Source: Pseudomonas sp. ERMR1:02
GTDB taxonomy: Bacteria > Pseudomonadota > Gammaproteobacteria > Pseudomonadales > Pseudomonadaceae
Length of the DNA: 64,000 bases
Assembly (NCBI RefSeq): GCF_002277815.1
Contig: NZ_NKJI01000019.1
Span: forward strand, 1 to 64,000
Direction: 5' to 3'
Made by a program: the position numbers and the translations under genes. The notes below the pieces were generated by a model. The model worked only from the letters and a program-made list of their open reading frames with translations, had not been told where the DNA came from and searched no databases. Below, piece after piece: positions 1 to 8,403 of this stretch. The number at the start of each line of letters is the position of its first letter. Within the stretch, counting starts at the first letter, position 1.

Positions 1-1
1 A

Positions 2-379
2 AACCAGCCTCGCCTGTTGCCGGCGCAGATTGCACCATTCGTGGTCCAGCGCATCGGCCTGACTCAGACCCGGCGACTGGCCCTCACCGCGGCACGCTTC
101 GATGGCAATCAGGCGCGACGAATGGGCCTGGTGCACTTTGTCGAACATGACCCGCAAGCATTGGCCGAACGCCTCGATGAAGTGTTGGCGCATGTGTTGT
201 GTTGTGCGCCGGGAGCGAATGCGGCGACTAAAAAGCTGTTGCTGGCGAGTGCCGTGCAGCCCTCAAGTGAGCTGTTGGATGAAGCGGCCGAGTGGTTCAG
301 CGATGCGGTCACCGGGGCTGAAGGCGTTGAGGGGACGATGGCTTTCGTGCAGAAGCGAAAACCGGGGTGGGCCATTTAA
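2..379 (+). CDS. liuC: Enoyl-CoA hydratase, probable methylglutaconyl-CoA hydratase (3' part)
   Basis: Open from the left edge, so only about the last 125 residues of a crotonase-family protein are present. The segment carries the family's C-terminal helices (QIAPFVVQRIG, ARFDGNQARRMGLVHFVE) and ends KRKPGWAI. It lies directly upstream of the methylcrotonyl-CoA carboxylase biotin subunit gene. In the known liu pathway LiuC hydrates 3-methylglutaconyl-CoA to HMG-CoA during leucine and isovalerate breakdown. The assignment to LiuC rather than another crotonase rests on this neighbour and on general similarity. The active-site half lies outside the window. Confidence 0.8.
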   Translation, partial: NQPRLLPAQIAPFVVQRIGLTQTRRLALTAARFDGNQARRMGLVHFVEHDPQALAERLDEVLAHVLCCAPGANAATKKLLLASAVQPSSELLDEAAEWFSDAVTGAEGVEGTMAFVQKRKPGWAI

Positions 380-382
380 AGG

Positions 383-449
383 CTTCGCGGGCAAGCCTCG
401 CTCCTACAGGTCGAGTGATATCCCGTAGGAGCGAGGCTTGCCCGCGAAG
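383..449. repeat. REP doublet (REPIN) between liuC and liuD
   Basis: Perfect 25-bp inverted arms at 383-407 and 425-449 (core GCGGGCAAGCCTCGCTCCTAC) separated by 17 bp. The same core recurs at 41131-41200 and 43497-43588. It sits inside the liu operon, where it could form a stable mRNA hairpin after liuC. Confidence 0.85.
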
Positions 450-488
450 AGGCCCAGACATTCACCGCAAACCGAAAGGGAAAACCCA

Positions 489-2446
489 ATGCCCGGATTC
501 ACAAAATCCTCATCGCCAACCGCGGTGAAATCGCCTGCCGCATCCAGCGCACCGCCCAGGCCTTGGGCTACCGCACCGTTGCCGTGTTCAGCGATGCCGA
601 TGCCGATGCGCTGCATGTGCAAATGGCCGACGAATCCGTACATGTCGGTCCGGCTGTGGTGCAACAGTCTTACCTGAACATCCCGGCGATCATCGATGCG
701 GCCCGCCTGACCTGCGCGGACGCGATCCATCCGGGTTACGGTTTTCTCTCGGAAAACGCCGGATTCGCCCGCGCCTGCGAGCACGCCGGCATCACCTTCA
801 TCGGTCCCAGCCCCGAAGCCATCGAACTGATGGGCAGCAAACGCCTGTCGAAAATCGCCATGATCAACGCCGGCATACCGTGCATCCAGGGTTATCAGGG
901 CGCTGATCAGGATGACGCGACCCTGGCCCGCGAAGCCGAACGCATTGGTTATCCACTGATGATCAAGGCCAGTGCCGGCGGCGGTGGTCGCGGCATGCGG
1001 ATGGTGCACGATGCCCGTGATTTGCTGGAGCAGATTCGCACCGCACGCTCCGAAGCCCTGCACGGTTTTGGCAGTGACGAACTGATCCTCGAACAGGCGT
1101 TGATCGAACCCAGGCATGTCGAGGTTCAACTGTTCGGCGACCAGCATGGCAACCTGATCTACCTCGGCGAGCGCGATTGTTCGATCCAGCGCCGCCATCA
1201 GAAAGTCATCGAGGAAGCACCTTGCCCGGTAATGACCGCACCATTGCGTCAGGCCATGGGTGAAGCGGCGCTCAAGGCCGGTCGCGCCGTGAACTACGTT
1301 GGTGCGGGCACCGTGGAGTTCCTGCTGGATGCACGCGGGCAGTTTTACTTTTGGAGATGAATACCCGCCTGCAAGTGGAACACCCGGTCACCGAACTGAT
1401 CACCGGCCTGGACCTGGTGGCCTGGCAACTGAACATCGCCGAAGGCCAACCGCTGCCGCTACGTCAGGAGCAGGTGCAACTCAACGGTCATGCCATGGAG
1501 GTGCGCTTGTATGCCGAAGACCCGGCCCAGGGTTTTCTACCCCAACCGGGCGTATCACGGCGTGGGAACCGGCGCTGCAAAGTGGCGTGCGGGTCGATGA
1601 TGGCTTGATCGAAGGCGGACATATCAGCCCCTTTTACGATCCGATGCTAGGCAAAATCATCGCCCATGGCGCCACCCGCGAAGAAGCCCGACGCAAGTTG
1701 CTGCGTGCGGTGCAGGACAGCGTGCTGCTGGGAGTGCAGAGCAACCAGCGACTGCTCGCCAGCCTGCTGCAACATTCGCAATTCATCAGCGGCGTATTCA
1801 GCACCGGATTCATTGCACAGCATTTCGCTGACCATCCGTGCCTGCACCCTTATGTGCCCAGTGCAGAAGAACTGGCCATTGCTGCCGCCCTGCTTTATCA
1901 AGCCTCGGCCCGGGCGCACCGCGGCCCGCTGGCGGGTTGGCGCAACAACGCCAGTGTGCCGCTGCACTATCGTCTGGGTCTGGAAGATCAGGAGTGGTTG
2001 GTTGAGTTGAACGCCGTGCCGGGCGAGGTTTACCGGATTCAAGTCGCCAATCGCAGCCTTGAACTGAAGATCATCGAGTGCGACGGACGCTGGGCCACCC
2101 TGGAACTCGACGGCATCCGTCAACGCCATGCCTGGCGCCTGCAATCCGGGCAAATCTGCCTGTTTACCCGTCCGGGCAGCCTACGCCTGACGGACCGGAC
2201 CCAGGCCCTGGTCAGCAGCCAGAACAATGTCAACTCTGGCACCCTCAAGGCGCCGATGGATGGCGCAATTGTCGACGTGCTGGTCAGCGAGGGCAGCCCG
2301 GTCAGCAAGGGTCAATTGCTGCTGGTGCTGGAGGCCATGAAAATGGAGCACCCGCTCAAATCAGGCATCGACGGCGTCCTCAAGCGCTTGCAGGTCCGGG
2401 TCGGCGATCAAGTGAAAATCGTCAGATTCTGTTGGAGGTCGAATAA
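489..2446 (+). pseudogene. liuD: Methylcrotonyl-CoA carboxylase biotin-containing (alpha) subunit, four frameshifts as given
   Basis: Carboxylates 3-methylcrotonyl-CoA in leucine/isovalerate catabolism, together with LiuB. The ATG at 489 is out of frame with the body. Restoring one base near 495, one near 1350 (FYF-MEMNTRLQVEHPV), one near 1540 (QGFLP-TGRITAW) and one in an A-run near 2415 gives a single 653-aa protein of normal family length. Biotin-carboxylase features are visible: IANRGEIACRI near the start, the ATP-grasp glycine loop GGGGRGM near residue 160, and MEMNTRLQVEHPVTE. The C-terminal biotinyl motif EAMKMEH (about 2333) is intact. All four breaks are single-base losses, so this is more likely sequence error than decay. 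It is truly inactive only if the breaks are confirmed. No liuE follows. Confidence 0.85.
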
Positions 2447-2517
2447 GCCGCTAGGCGGAACTGCCGGGTTTGGCTACGCTCAAAACCTATCAGGACGCGG
2501 ATACCAGGAACCCTGCA

Positions 2518-3069
2518 ATGCCTCAATGGCTGGTCATTGATCTGGAAGCCACCACCGATGAGGGTGGTTGGCCAGTAACGGAAATGGAAATAATCGAAAT
2601 CGGCGCCACCCTGGTGGACCGCAAAGGGCGCGAAGTGGATCACTTCCAGTGCTTTGTGCGGCCATTGCGGCGGCCGCTGTTGACGCCGTTTTGTCGGCAA
2701 TTGACGCACATCACCCAGGCCGACGTCGATTTGGCGCCGACGCTGAGCGAGATCTGGCCGTCATTCGAACAATGGCTCGGGCAGCATCATGCGCAACTGG
2801 AGGGGTGGGTCAGCTGGGGCGATTACGATCGCCAGCAGCTCATTCAGGAATGGCAGCATCTGCAAATCGATAGCGTCTTGAGCCGTACACCGCACATCAA
2901 CCTCAAACAGCGCTTTGCCAAGGCCCGTCGCCTGGACCGCCCGCTGGGGCTCAATGGCGCGCTGCAAATGGCTGGCCTGCAATTTACCGGTCAGCAACAC
3001 CGTGCGCTGGAAGATGCGCGCAATACAGCGCGACTGTTACCGCAGATTCTTCCCCCTTTGGAGAGGTGA
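2518..3069 (+). CDS. DEDDh-type 3'-5' exonuclease domain protein
   Basis: 183 aa when started at the ATG at 2518, just after GGAA. An upstream TTG at 2470 is in frame but would only add poorly conserved residues. Exonuclease motif I is seen as VIDLEATT (Asp and Glu near residues 7-9), motif II-like VSWGDYDRQQL in the middle, and motif III as HRALEDARNTARL near residue 165. The whole protein is the nuclease fold, resembling the ERI1/KapD-like family of small RNA or DNA 3' exonucleases. Substrate unknown. It occupies the place downstream of liuD where liuE would be expected. Confidence 0.85.
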   Translation: MPQWLVIDLEATTDEGGWPVTEMEIIEIGATLVDRKGREVDHFQCFVRPLRRPLLTPFCRQLTHITQADVDLAPTLSEIWPSFEQWLGQHHAQLEGWVSWGDYDRQQLIQEWQHLQIDSVLSRTPHINLKQRFAKARRLDRPLGLNGALQMAGLQFTGQQHRALEDARNTARLLPQILPPLER

Positions 3070-3129
3070 CGACATCGGCCCCTTGTGCATACTGACCGGC
3101 CCTTTTTAGCCCTTTTCGAGGAATCGCCC

Positions 3130-3414
3130 ATGTTTAAAGTCAACGAGTACTTCGACGGCACCGTCAAGTCGATCGCCTTTGGCACCGCTGAAGGTCCGGC
3201 GACCATCGGCGTCATGGCTGCGGGCGAATATGAATTCGGTACCAGCCAGCGTGAAATCATGCATGTGGTGTCCGGCGCACTGACTGTCAAACTGCCGGAC
3301 AGCAACGACTGGGAAACCTTCACCGCCGGCAGCCAGTTCAACGTGCCAGCCAACAGCAAATTCCAGCTGAAAGTGGCCGTCGACACGGCCTACCTGTGCG
3401 AATACCGCGGCTAA
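3130..3414 (+). CDS. ppnP: Pyrimidine/purine nucleoside phosphorylase
   Basis: 94-aa single-domain cupin of the YaiE/PpnP (DUF1255) family, which splits nucleosides to base and ribose-1-phosphate. Full family length. The start ATG follows a purine-rich GAGGAA. Family-typical segments are MFKVNEYFDG at the N-terminus, TIGVMAAGEYEFGT in the first cupin strands and VPANSKFQLKV near the end. It is monocistronic and followed by a strong terminator. Confidence 0.92.
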   Translation: MFKVNEYFDGTVKSIAFGTAEGPATIGVMAAGEYEFGTSQREIMHVVSGALTVKLPDSNDWETFTAGSQFNVPANSKFQLKVAVDTAYLCEYRG

Positions 3415-3437
3415 AACCCTGGGTTTTCACAGCGACA

Positions 3438-3478
3438 AAAAAATGCCCGTGTTTTTGAAAACACGGGCATTTTTTATT
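3438..3478. terminator. Bidirectional rho-independent terminator
   Basis: Stem AAATGCCCGTG/CACGGGCATTT flanked by A- and T-runs. It lies between ppnP (+) and the convergent MOSC gene (-), and the A/T runs on both sides allow it to work in both directions. Confidence 0.85.
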
Positions 3479-3488
3479 TCAAAGGCAG

Positions 3489-4295
3489 TTATTCAAGGAT
3501 GGTCACCGGCATGCCGACCTGGAGAGTGCCGTGACCGTCATTGACCAGATTTTGGCCAAACATCGCTCCGTCCTCCTGCGCCCGGTAATTCTGCAATGTC
3601 GCGAACGGTTCGCGATCTGCGCTGCGTTCGCCGGTTTGCGGGTCGATGGTAGTCAGAATGCAACGTGCGCAGGACTTGACCACGCGGAACTCGACATCGC
3701 CGATGCGGATGCGCTTCCAGCTATCTTCGGCAAATGCGTCACTGCCTTCGATCACCAGGTTTGGTCGAAATCGCAGCATTTCCAGTGGTCGACCGACCCG
3801 TTGCGACAGATCCTCCAGAGACGCCTGACCGATCAGCAACAGGGGGAAGCCATCGGCGAATGCCACCTGATCGTCGTCCTTGCCATAACCGGCCTGGGTA
3901 GTCCGTGCCCGATCCAGTGGCACTTGCACCAAACGCGTCGGTTTGCCAATGAATTCACTGACCCAGGCTCCCGCCGCGTCGCCAGCATCCGGCACACGCA
4001 ACGTGTCGCGCCAGATGGTCACGCCGCGCAGTTCGGCGTCGCTGCCGGGCAAAGCGATATCGATCGGTGAGTGGCCCGCAGCATTGAGGGTCAGGCCGCC
4101 ATCAGCATTCCACAACGCTGACAGCTGGCTCATCTGCGCCACCGCCCGCTGGGTCAGGAAGCGCCCGCTGGCCTCGTCCACCAGCATCCAGCGTCGATCA
4201 CCGTCCAATCCCAGTTTGTCGAGGCCGACCTGCTGCAAGGTCTCGCCCTTGCCGGATTTCAACGGATAACGATAAAGCGCGCTCAGACGCAGCAT
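3489..4295 (-). CDS. MOSC-domain protein (YcbX-like)
   Basis: 268 aa. The N-terminal MOSC-N beta barrel begins MLRLSALYRYPLKSGKG. The C-terminal MOSC domain carries the KSCARC cysteines (about residues 206-211) expected to bind the molybdenum cofactor, followed by TTIDPQTGE. YcbX-type proteins reduce N-hydroxylated base analogues together with a ferredoxin-like partner. This protein lacks the C-terminal 2Fe-2S domain of E. coli YcbX (about 370 aa), so it would need a separate electron donor. Moco-synthesis genes lie about 6 kb away. Confidence 0.85.
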   Translation of the reverse strand: MLRLSALYRYPLKSGKGETLQQVGLDKLGLDGDRRWMLVDEASGRFLTQRAVAQMSQLSALWNADGGLTLNAAGHSPIDIALPGSDAELRGVTIWRDTLRVPDAGDAAGAWVSEFIGKPTRLVQVPLDRARTTQAGYGKDDDQVAFADGFPLLLIGQASLEDLSQRVGRPLEMLRFRPNLVIEGSDAFAEDSWKRIRIGDVEFRVVKSCARCILTTIDPQTGERSADREPFATLQNYRAQEDGAMFGQNLVNDGHGTLQVGMPVTILE

Positions 4296-4377
4296 GGCCA
4301 GCTCCCTGGTGGGTAAAAAACGCCACCCTATACGAGCTTGATCGCCGAATCAAAGAGCAGAATCCTGACCGTGCCCC

Positions 4378-4467
4378 CTTGTAGGAGCTGTCGAGTGCAA
4401 CGAGGCTGCGATCTTTTGATTTTCAAGGGCAACATCAAAAGATCGCAGCCTGCGGCAGCTCCTACAG
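4378..4467. repeat. REP doublet, second sequence family
   Basis: Inverted arms with core GATCGCAGCCTGCGGCAGCTC/GTAGGAGCTG and an inner ATCTTTTGAT/ATCAAAAGAT stem. Half of this element recurs at 61252-61281. It lies between the MOSC gene and cheV. Confidence 0.8.
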
Positions 4468-4483
4468 AGCAATCAAGCCTACT

Positions 4484-5419
4484 TTACGCCGGGACCTCAT
4501 CGAGCATCAGGCGCTGGCGAACCACGTCGACCAGTTTGTCCGGCTGGAACTTGGAGAGGAAGTTGTCGCAACCGACCTTCTTGACCATCGAGTCGTTGAA
4601 ACTGCCAGACAACGACGTGTGCAGCACCACATAAAGGCCACGCAAACGCGGGTCGTTGCGAATTTCCGTGGTCAGGCGATAGCCATCCATCTCCGGCATT
4701 TCCGCGTCGGTGAAGACCATCAGCAGCTTGTCGGTCATGTTCACGCCAGTATCGGCCCAGGCCTTGAGCATGTTCAGCGCCTTCAATCCATCACTGGCAA
4801 TGTGCATTTTCACACCCAACTGACCGAGCGTGTCGCGTAATTGCGTCAAGGCCACATTGGAGTCATCCACCAATAGCACTTCACGGCCACGGGCACGCTC
4901 CAGCACCGGGTCGGCAAGTTTTTCGCGGGACACCTTGGCGTTGTAAGGGACGATTTCAGCCAGGACTTTTTCCACGTCGATGATCTCCACCAACTGATCG
5001 TCGACCTTGCTGATGGCAGTCAGATAGTGCTGGCGACCGGCGCTGGTCGGCGGCGGCAGAATCGCTTCCCAGTTCATGTTGACGATTCGGTCCACGCCAC
5101 CGACCAGGAACGCCTGCACGGAACGGTTGTACTCGGTGACGATAATTGTACTGTTCGGGCCCGGCACCAGGGGACGCATGCCAATCGCCTGGGACAGGTC
5201 AATCACCGGCAGGGTCTGACCACGCAAGTTGACGACGCCGCAAACGAACGGATGGCGCTGCGGCATCAAGGTCAGTTTTGGCAGTTGCAGGACTTCCTGC
5301 ACTTTAAATACGTTGATTGCGAACAATTGTCGTCCGGCCAGTCGGAACATGAGAATTTCCAGGCGATTCTCACCTACCAGTTGCGTACGTTGGTCTACCG
5401 TATCGAGAATGCCGGCCAT
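4484..5419 (-). CDS. cheV: Chemotaxis coupling protein CheV (CheW + receiver)
   Basis: 311 aa. The start is the ATG at 5419, preceded by AGGAGT. An upstream in-frame ATG at 5512 adds about 31 unlikely residues. The CheW-like domain (about residues 18-160) contains VCGVVNLRGQTLPVIDL. The receiver domain (about 180-300) has VLLVDDSNVAL, the phospho-Asp motif VFTDAEMPEMDGY and a C-terminal LSKFQPDKL in the usual Lys position. CheV links chemoreceptors to CheA and tunes adaptation by phosphorylation. It is isolated from other che genes, as is common in pseudomonads. Confidence 0.9.
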   Translation of the reverse strand: MAGILDTVDQRTQLVGENRLEILMFRLAGRQLFAINVFKVQEVLQLPKLTLMPQRHPFVCGVVNLRGQTLPVIDLSQAIGMRPLVPGPNSTIIVTEYNRSVQAFLVGGVDRIVNMNWEAILPPPTSAGRQHYLTAISKVDDQLVEIIDVEKVLAEIVPYNAKVSREKLADPVLERARGREVLLVDDSNVALTQLRDTLGQLGVKMHIASDGLKALNMLKAWADTGVNMTDKLLMVFTDAEMPEMDGYRLTTEIRNDPRLRGLYVVLHTSLSGSFNDSMVKKVGCDNFLSKFQPDKLVDVVRQRLMLDEVPA

Positions 5420-5881
5420 CAATGACTCCTGGGCTTGTACTGATGAATTCACTAATAGGAGGTTATCGGCTGCTTTTGCCAGACCTTGACCCATACAAAA
5501 TGCAACGCGCAAACATTGATGTCACATTAGCATCATGATTTACTGGCGTTGTGAATTCATCTGCTATTCTCTGCGACGCGACGATTGTTTACGCGACAAG
5601 TTCCGATACGTAAGGGATTCCCCTAGCAACAATCAGGCACAACCTGATGTTCGCAATATCTAATAGCCATTAATGTGACGCCATTCTCATTGCATGAATG
5701 GAGTCAGGCTTTTGTGTGCGATCGAAGGTCAGTGGCCATCCACCCTCTCAAGTAGGTCCCAAGTCCGGACTCAAATCGACCGGAACACGATCTCACGACG
5801 AAACGGTTTCGTCAGGACGCCCATCGTCCTTGTCGACACACACGACATCCCCTCATGTGTCCTGAAGTTGCGGAGATAAGC
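5420..5881. other. Divergent intergenic region, cheV / Hpt-like gene
   Basis: 462 bp with no credible ORF. It must hold the cheV promoter (leftward) and the promoter of the gene at 5882. The part at 5520-5720 is AT-richer than the surroundings. I could not assign boxes with confidence. Confidence 0.5.
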
Positions 5882-6352
5882 ATGCCGAACAATCGCAAAG
5901 AGTGGGCAAAGTGGATTCCGGAATTTCTGATCGAAGCCGAATCACTCCTGGCCAAGACCGAGGAATGCCTGAGTCATCTGCAACTGATCAGCAATGACAA
6001 GGACGCCATCGACTGCATGCTCAGCACCCTCCTCAAACTGGCCAGCAAGGCGGACGCCCTTGCACTGGCAGCCGTTTCGGAGTTTTCGCTGCATATTCAT
6101 GGCTTGCTCAACCACGCGCAAAATCACATGGAGCTGCACGACGAAGCCTTGGGTGCGCTGAAAGACTGCCTTACACTGATCGCCTGGCAACTTGAGCTGA
6201 TCGACCAGAACACCGGCCAACTGAGCCTCGATGAAAGCGAGCAGACGACTTTGATAGAAGCCTTTGCCTTCCAGGTCGGCCAAAGTCAGTTTCAACCACC
6301 GCTTAATTCCAAACCGTTCTCACTCGTTCCCTATCTGGAGCGGCAGGCTTAG
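5882..6352 (+). CDS. Hypothetical, degenerate Hpt-like helical protein
   Basis: 156 aa. Start ATG at 5882 after CGGAGATAAGC, a good ribosome site. The protein is almost all helix with no signal or membrane segment. Residues about 15-110 have the length and heptad pattern of the CheA P1/Hpt fold: an opening helix (FLIEAESLLAKTEECL), then LLKLASKADALAL at the place where an Hpt carries HxxKG, then a long amphipathic helix. The phospho-accepting His appears to be replaced, so it could be a receiver-binding decoy or scaffold. This is inference from pattern only. It sits between cheV and a two-component pair. Confidence 0.6.
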   Translation: MPNNRKEWAKWIPEFLIEAESLLAKTEECLSHLQLISNDKDAIDCMLSTLLKLASKADALALAAVSEFSLHIHGLLNHAQNHMELHDEALGALKDCLTLIAWQLELIDQNTGQLSLDESEQTTLIEAFAFQVGQSQFQPPLNSKPFSLVPYLERQA

Positions 6353-6856
6353 ATCGAGGAAACCGTGTCGTAATCCACATTTATTGCTTTGAGTGCGCAG
6401 TAACTTTTACGCATTCATGTCGCAATTGAATATTGCATATCCATAAACGACAAAGGCGAATAAACAACGCTTCCTTCATGCCATTGCATGCTGTCTCGAC
6501 CAGGGTTTTGCCTGGGTATTGAAAGACAAAGACCCATGGATAATCGACCCTCTCAGCCGACGCTTACCCACTTGTTCCAACGTGGATTTAGTATCCGGAT
6601 CGGCCTTGCTTCCTGACTCCCACGACGTATATCCCATCCGCGACCAACGGTACCTTAAGTGGTATTATGCCGCCCATTAGTTGGCATCAATTAATGGCAG
6701 TATGACTGCCACGGCTACTGCCAGAGCAAGTTCCAGGATGGATTTCTTATACAAAAACTGAGCACTATTGACGTCGTTGTACAACATTATAAAACAGAGG
6801 CCAGTCAGCCACATGACCGGCCTTCCCGCAGCGAACATCCATTGGCTCCATCCGCT
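6353..6856. other. 504-bp intergenic region upstream of sensor kinase
   Basis: No credible ORF. It contains a perfect inverted repeat TGGCAGT-ATG-ACTGCCA at 6695-6711 and lower GC than its neighbours. It presumably carries the promoter of the following two-component operon. A small RNA cannot be excluded. Confidence 0.4.
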
Positions 6857-7750
6857 ATGTACGCCAGCCTCAAGTCAATCGCCACGTGGCCACCTTCACG
6901 AGAAAACGCGCGTCGGTTCACGCTTTTGTTATGCGTCTGCTCAACGCTCGGCAGCCTGCTGATCTATTGCCTGTCCACTCATCTTCCGCTGAGTCTGCTG
7001 GCGCTTAACATTGCTGCCTTGGGCTGTGTCTGGGTGCAATATCGCCTGTCACGCAAGTCGATCAAATTTCAGCCGCAGGAACTGGCCGATCGCTTGCTCC
7101 AGGTCCAGGAAAACGAACGTCACCGCCTCAGCCGGGAACTGCATGACGACATCGGCCAATTGCTGACCGCAGCCAAACTTCAAAGTGACTGGCTCAAACG
7201 CCGAATGCCGGAAGAACTCCAAGGGCAATGTTCTGTGCTTTGCGACACCCTGGAAGAGACTCTCGCCAAAGTCCGCGACGTATCGGCCATCCTCAATCCC
7301 CGACAGTTGACCAGCCTTGGACTGGAAGCCAGTCTGCGTGCACATTTACTCAAGACGCTGACCAACACCTCCGTGCACTGGAGTCTGGAATGCCATCAAC
7401 GCCTGACCGGGATACCGGAAGAAACGGCCGTGGCGGCCTATCGCATTACCCAGGAGGCGGTCACCAACATTCTGCGCCATTCCCAAGCAAAGAATCTGCT
7501 GGTCTGCCTGCAGCGTTTGCCACAGGGCCTGACACTATCGATCAGTGACGACGGTCAGGGTTTCGCGCCAGCCACAGACCCTGGTCGTGAAGGACAGCGC
7601 GGGATGGCCGGGATGTCGGAGCGCATCAATCAGCTGGGCGGCACACTGACCGTTACCAGCGAACCGGGCAAAGGCACTCAAATCGAAGCTCTCTTCCCGT
7701 GGGCACCTCGCGCGCTCGAACGGGCCAGTACGAATAAGGTTATGCATTGA
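6857..7750 (+). CDS. NarX/UhpB-type sensor histidine kinase
   Basis: 297 aa from the ATG at 6857. Two hydrophobic helices (about residues 22-60) anchor it with almost no periplasmic loop. The HisKA_3 dimerisation helix has the sequence ENERHRLSRELHDDIGQ with phospho-His96. The HATPase domain shows QEAVTNILRHS (N box), SDDGQGF (G1) and GMAGMSERINQLGG (G2). The lack of a sensor domain suggests that it senses the membrane or a partner. It overlaps the regulator gene by 4 bp, so the two are translationally coupled. Confidence 0.9.
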   Translation: MYASLKSIATWPPSRENARRFTLLLCVCSTLGSLLIYCLSTHLPLSLLALNIAALGCVWVQYRLSRKSIKFQPQELADRLLQVQENERHRLSRELHDDIGQLLTAAKLQSDWLKRRMPEELQGQCSVLCDTLEETLAKVRDVSAILNPRQLTSLGLEASLRAHLLKTLTNTSVHWSLECHQRLTGIPEETAVAAYRITQEAVTNILRHSQAKNLLVCLQRLPQGLTLSISDDGQGFAPATDPGREGQRGMAGMSERINQLGGTLTVTSEPGKGTQIEALFPWAPRALERASTNKVMH

Positions 7751-8403
7751 CTTGTAACTTACTTCTGGTGGACGACCACTCGCTGATCAGGGCTGGCGTG
7801 CGCGCCCTGGTGCTGGACCTTCCTGGCTACGCGGTCATCGGCGAGGCCAATGACGGCTCGCAGTTGCTGGCAATGGTCGAGCATTTGTCCCCGGATATCG
7901 TGCTGCTGGATATTTCCATGAAGCAGACCGGCGGCCTGGAAGCCTTGCAGCAACTCAAACGGGTCCGACCGCAGAGCAAAGTATTGATCCTGTCGATGCA
8001 CACCGACCCGGCACTCATCATGCAGGCACTGGAATCCGGGGCTCATGGCTATCTGCTCAAGGACACCACGGCCACCGAACTGGAACATGCGCTGGAAGCC
8101 TTGCGTAACAACGAACGCTACCTGAGCCCGGCCATTGCCCATACCGTCATCACCCAGGCGCTGACCCGAACCCAGAAATCCCCCGAACCCGCAGACTCGC
8201 ACAACCTGACGGCGCGTCAGCTGGAAATCCTGCGTTTAATTGTTCGCGGCAAATCCACCCGGGAAATCGCCAACGGCCTGGGCCTGAGCGTCAAGACCGT
8301 GGAAACCCATCGCTCGCAGATCATGAAGCGCTTACAGATCTATGATGTTGCTGGCCTGGTGTTGTTCGCCGTACGCGAGCAGATCATCAGCCTGGATGAC
8401 TGA
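7747..8403 (+). CDS. NarL/LuxR-family response regulator
   Basis: 218 aa. It must begin at the TTG at 7747, inside TTGA overlapping the kinase stop, because no ATG or GTG lies near the conserved LLLVDDHSLIRAG. The receiver has DD at 10-11, phospho-Asp55 in LLDISMKQTGG and Lys in LLKDTTA. A linker leads to a LuxR HTH (LTARQLEILRLIVRGKSTREIA, then KTVETHRSQIMKRL). Cognate of the preceding kinase. The target genes are unknown. Its last 17 bp overlap the convergent lipid-kinase gene. Confidence 0.9.
   Translation: MTCNLLLVDDHSLIRAGVRALVLDLPGYAVIGEANDGSQLLAMVEHLSPDIVLLDISMKQTGGLEALQQLKRVRPQSKVLILSMHTDPALIMQALESGAHGYLLKDTTATELEHALEALRNNERYLSPAIAHTVITQALTRTQKSPEPADSHNLTARQLEILRLIVRGKSTREIANGLGLSVKTVETHRSQIMKRLQIYDVAGLVLFAVREQIISLDD

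Noticed and set aside
404..1198. 264-codon antisense frame over liuD
   Set aside because: Shadow of the biotin-carboxylase coding sequence.
489..2446. Programmed frameshifting in liuD or the other broken genes
   Set aside because: No slippery heptamer followed by a pseudoknot was seen, the families do not use it, and four shifts in one gene would be unheard of.
6768..6962. 64-codon frame overlapping the start of the NarX-type kinase gene
   Set aside because: It overlaps the kinase coding region in another frame and lacks features.
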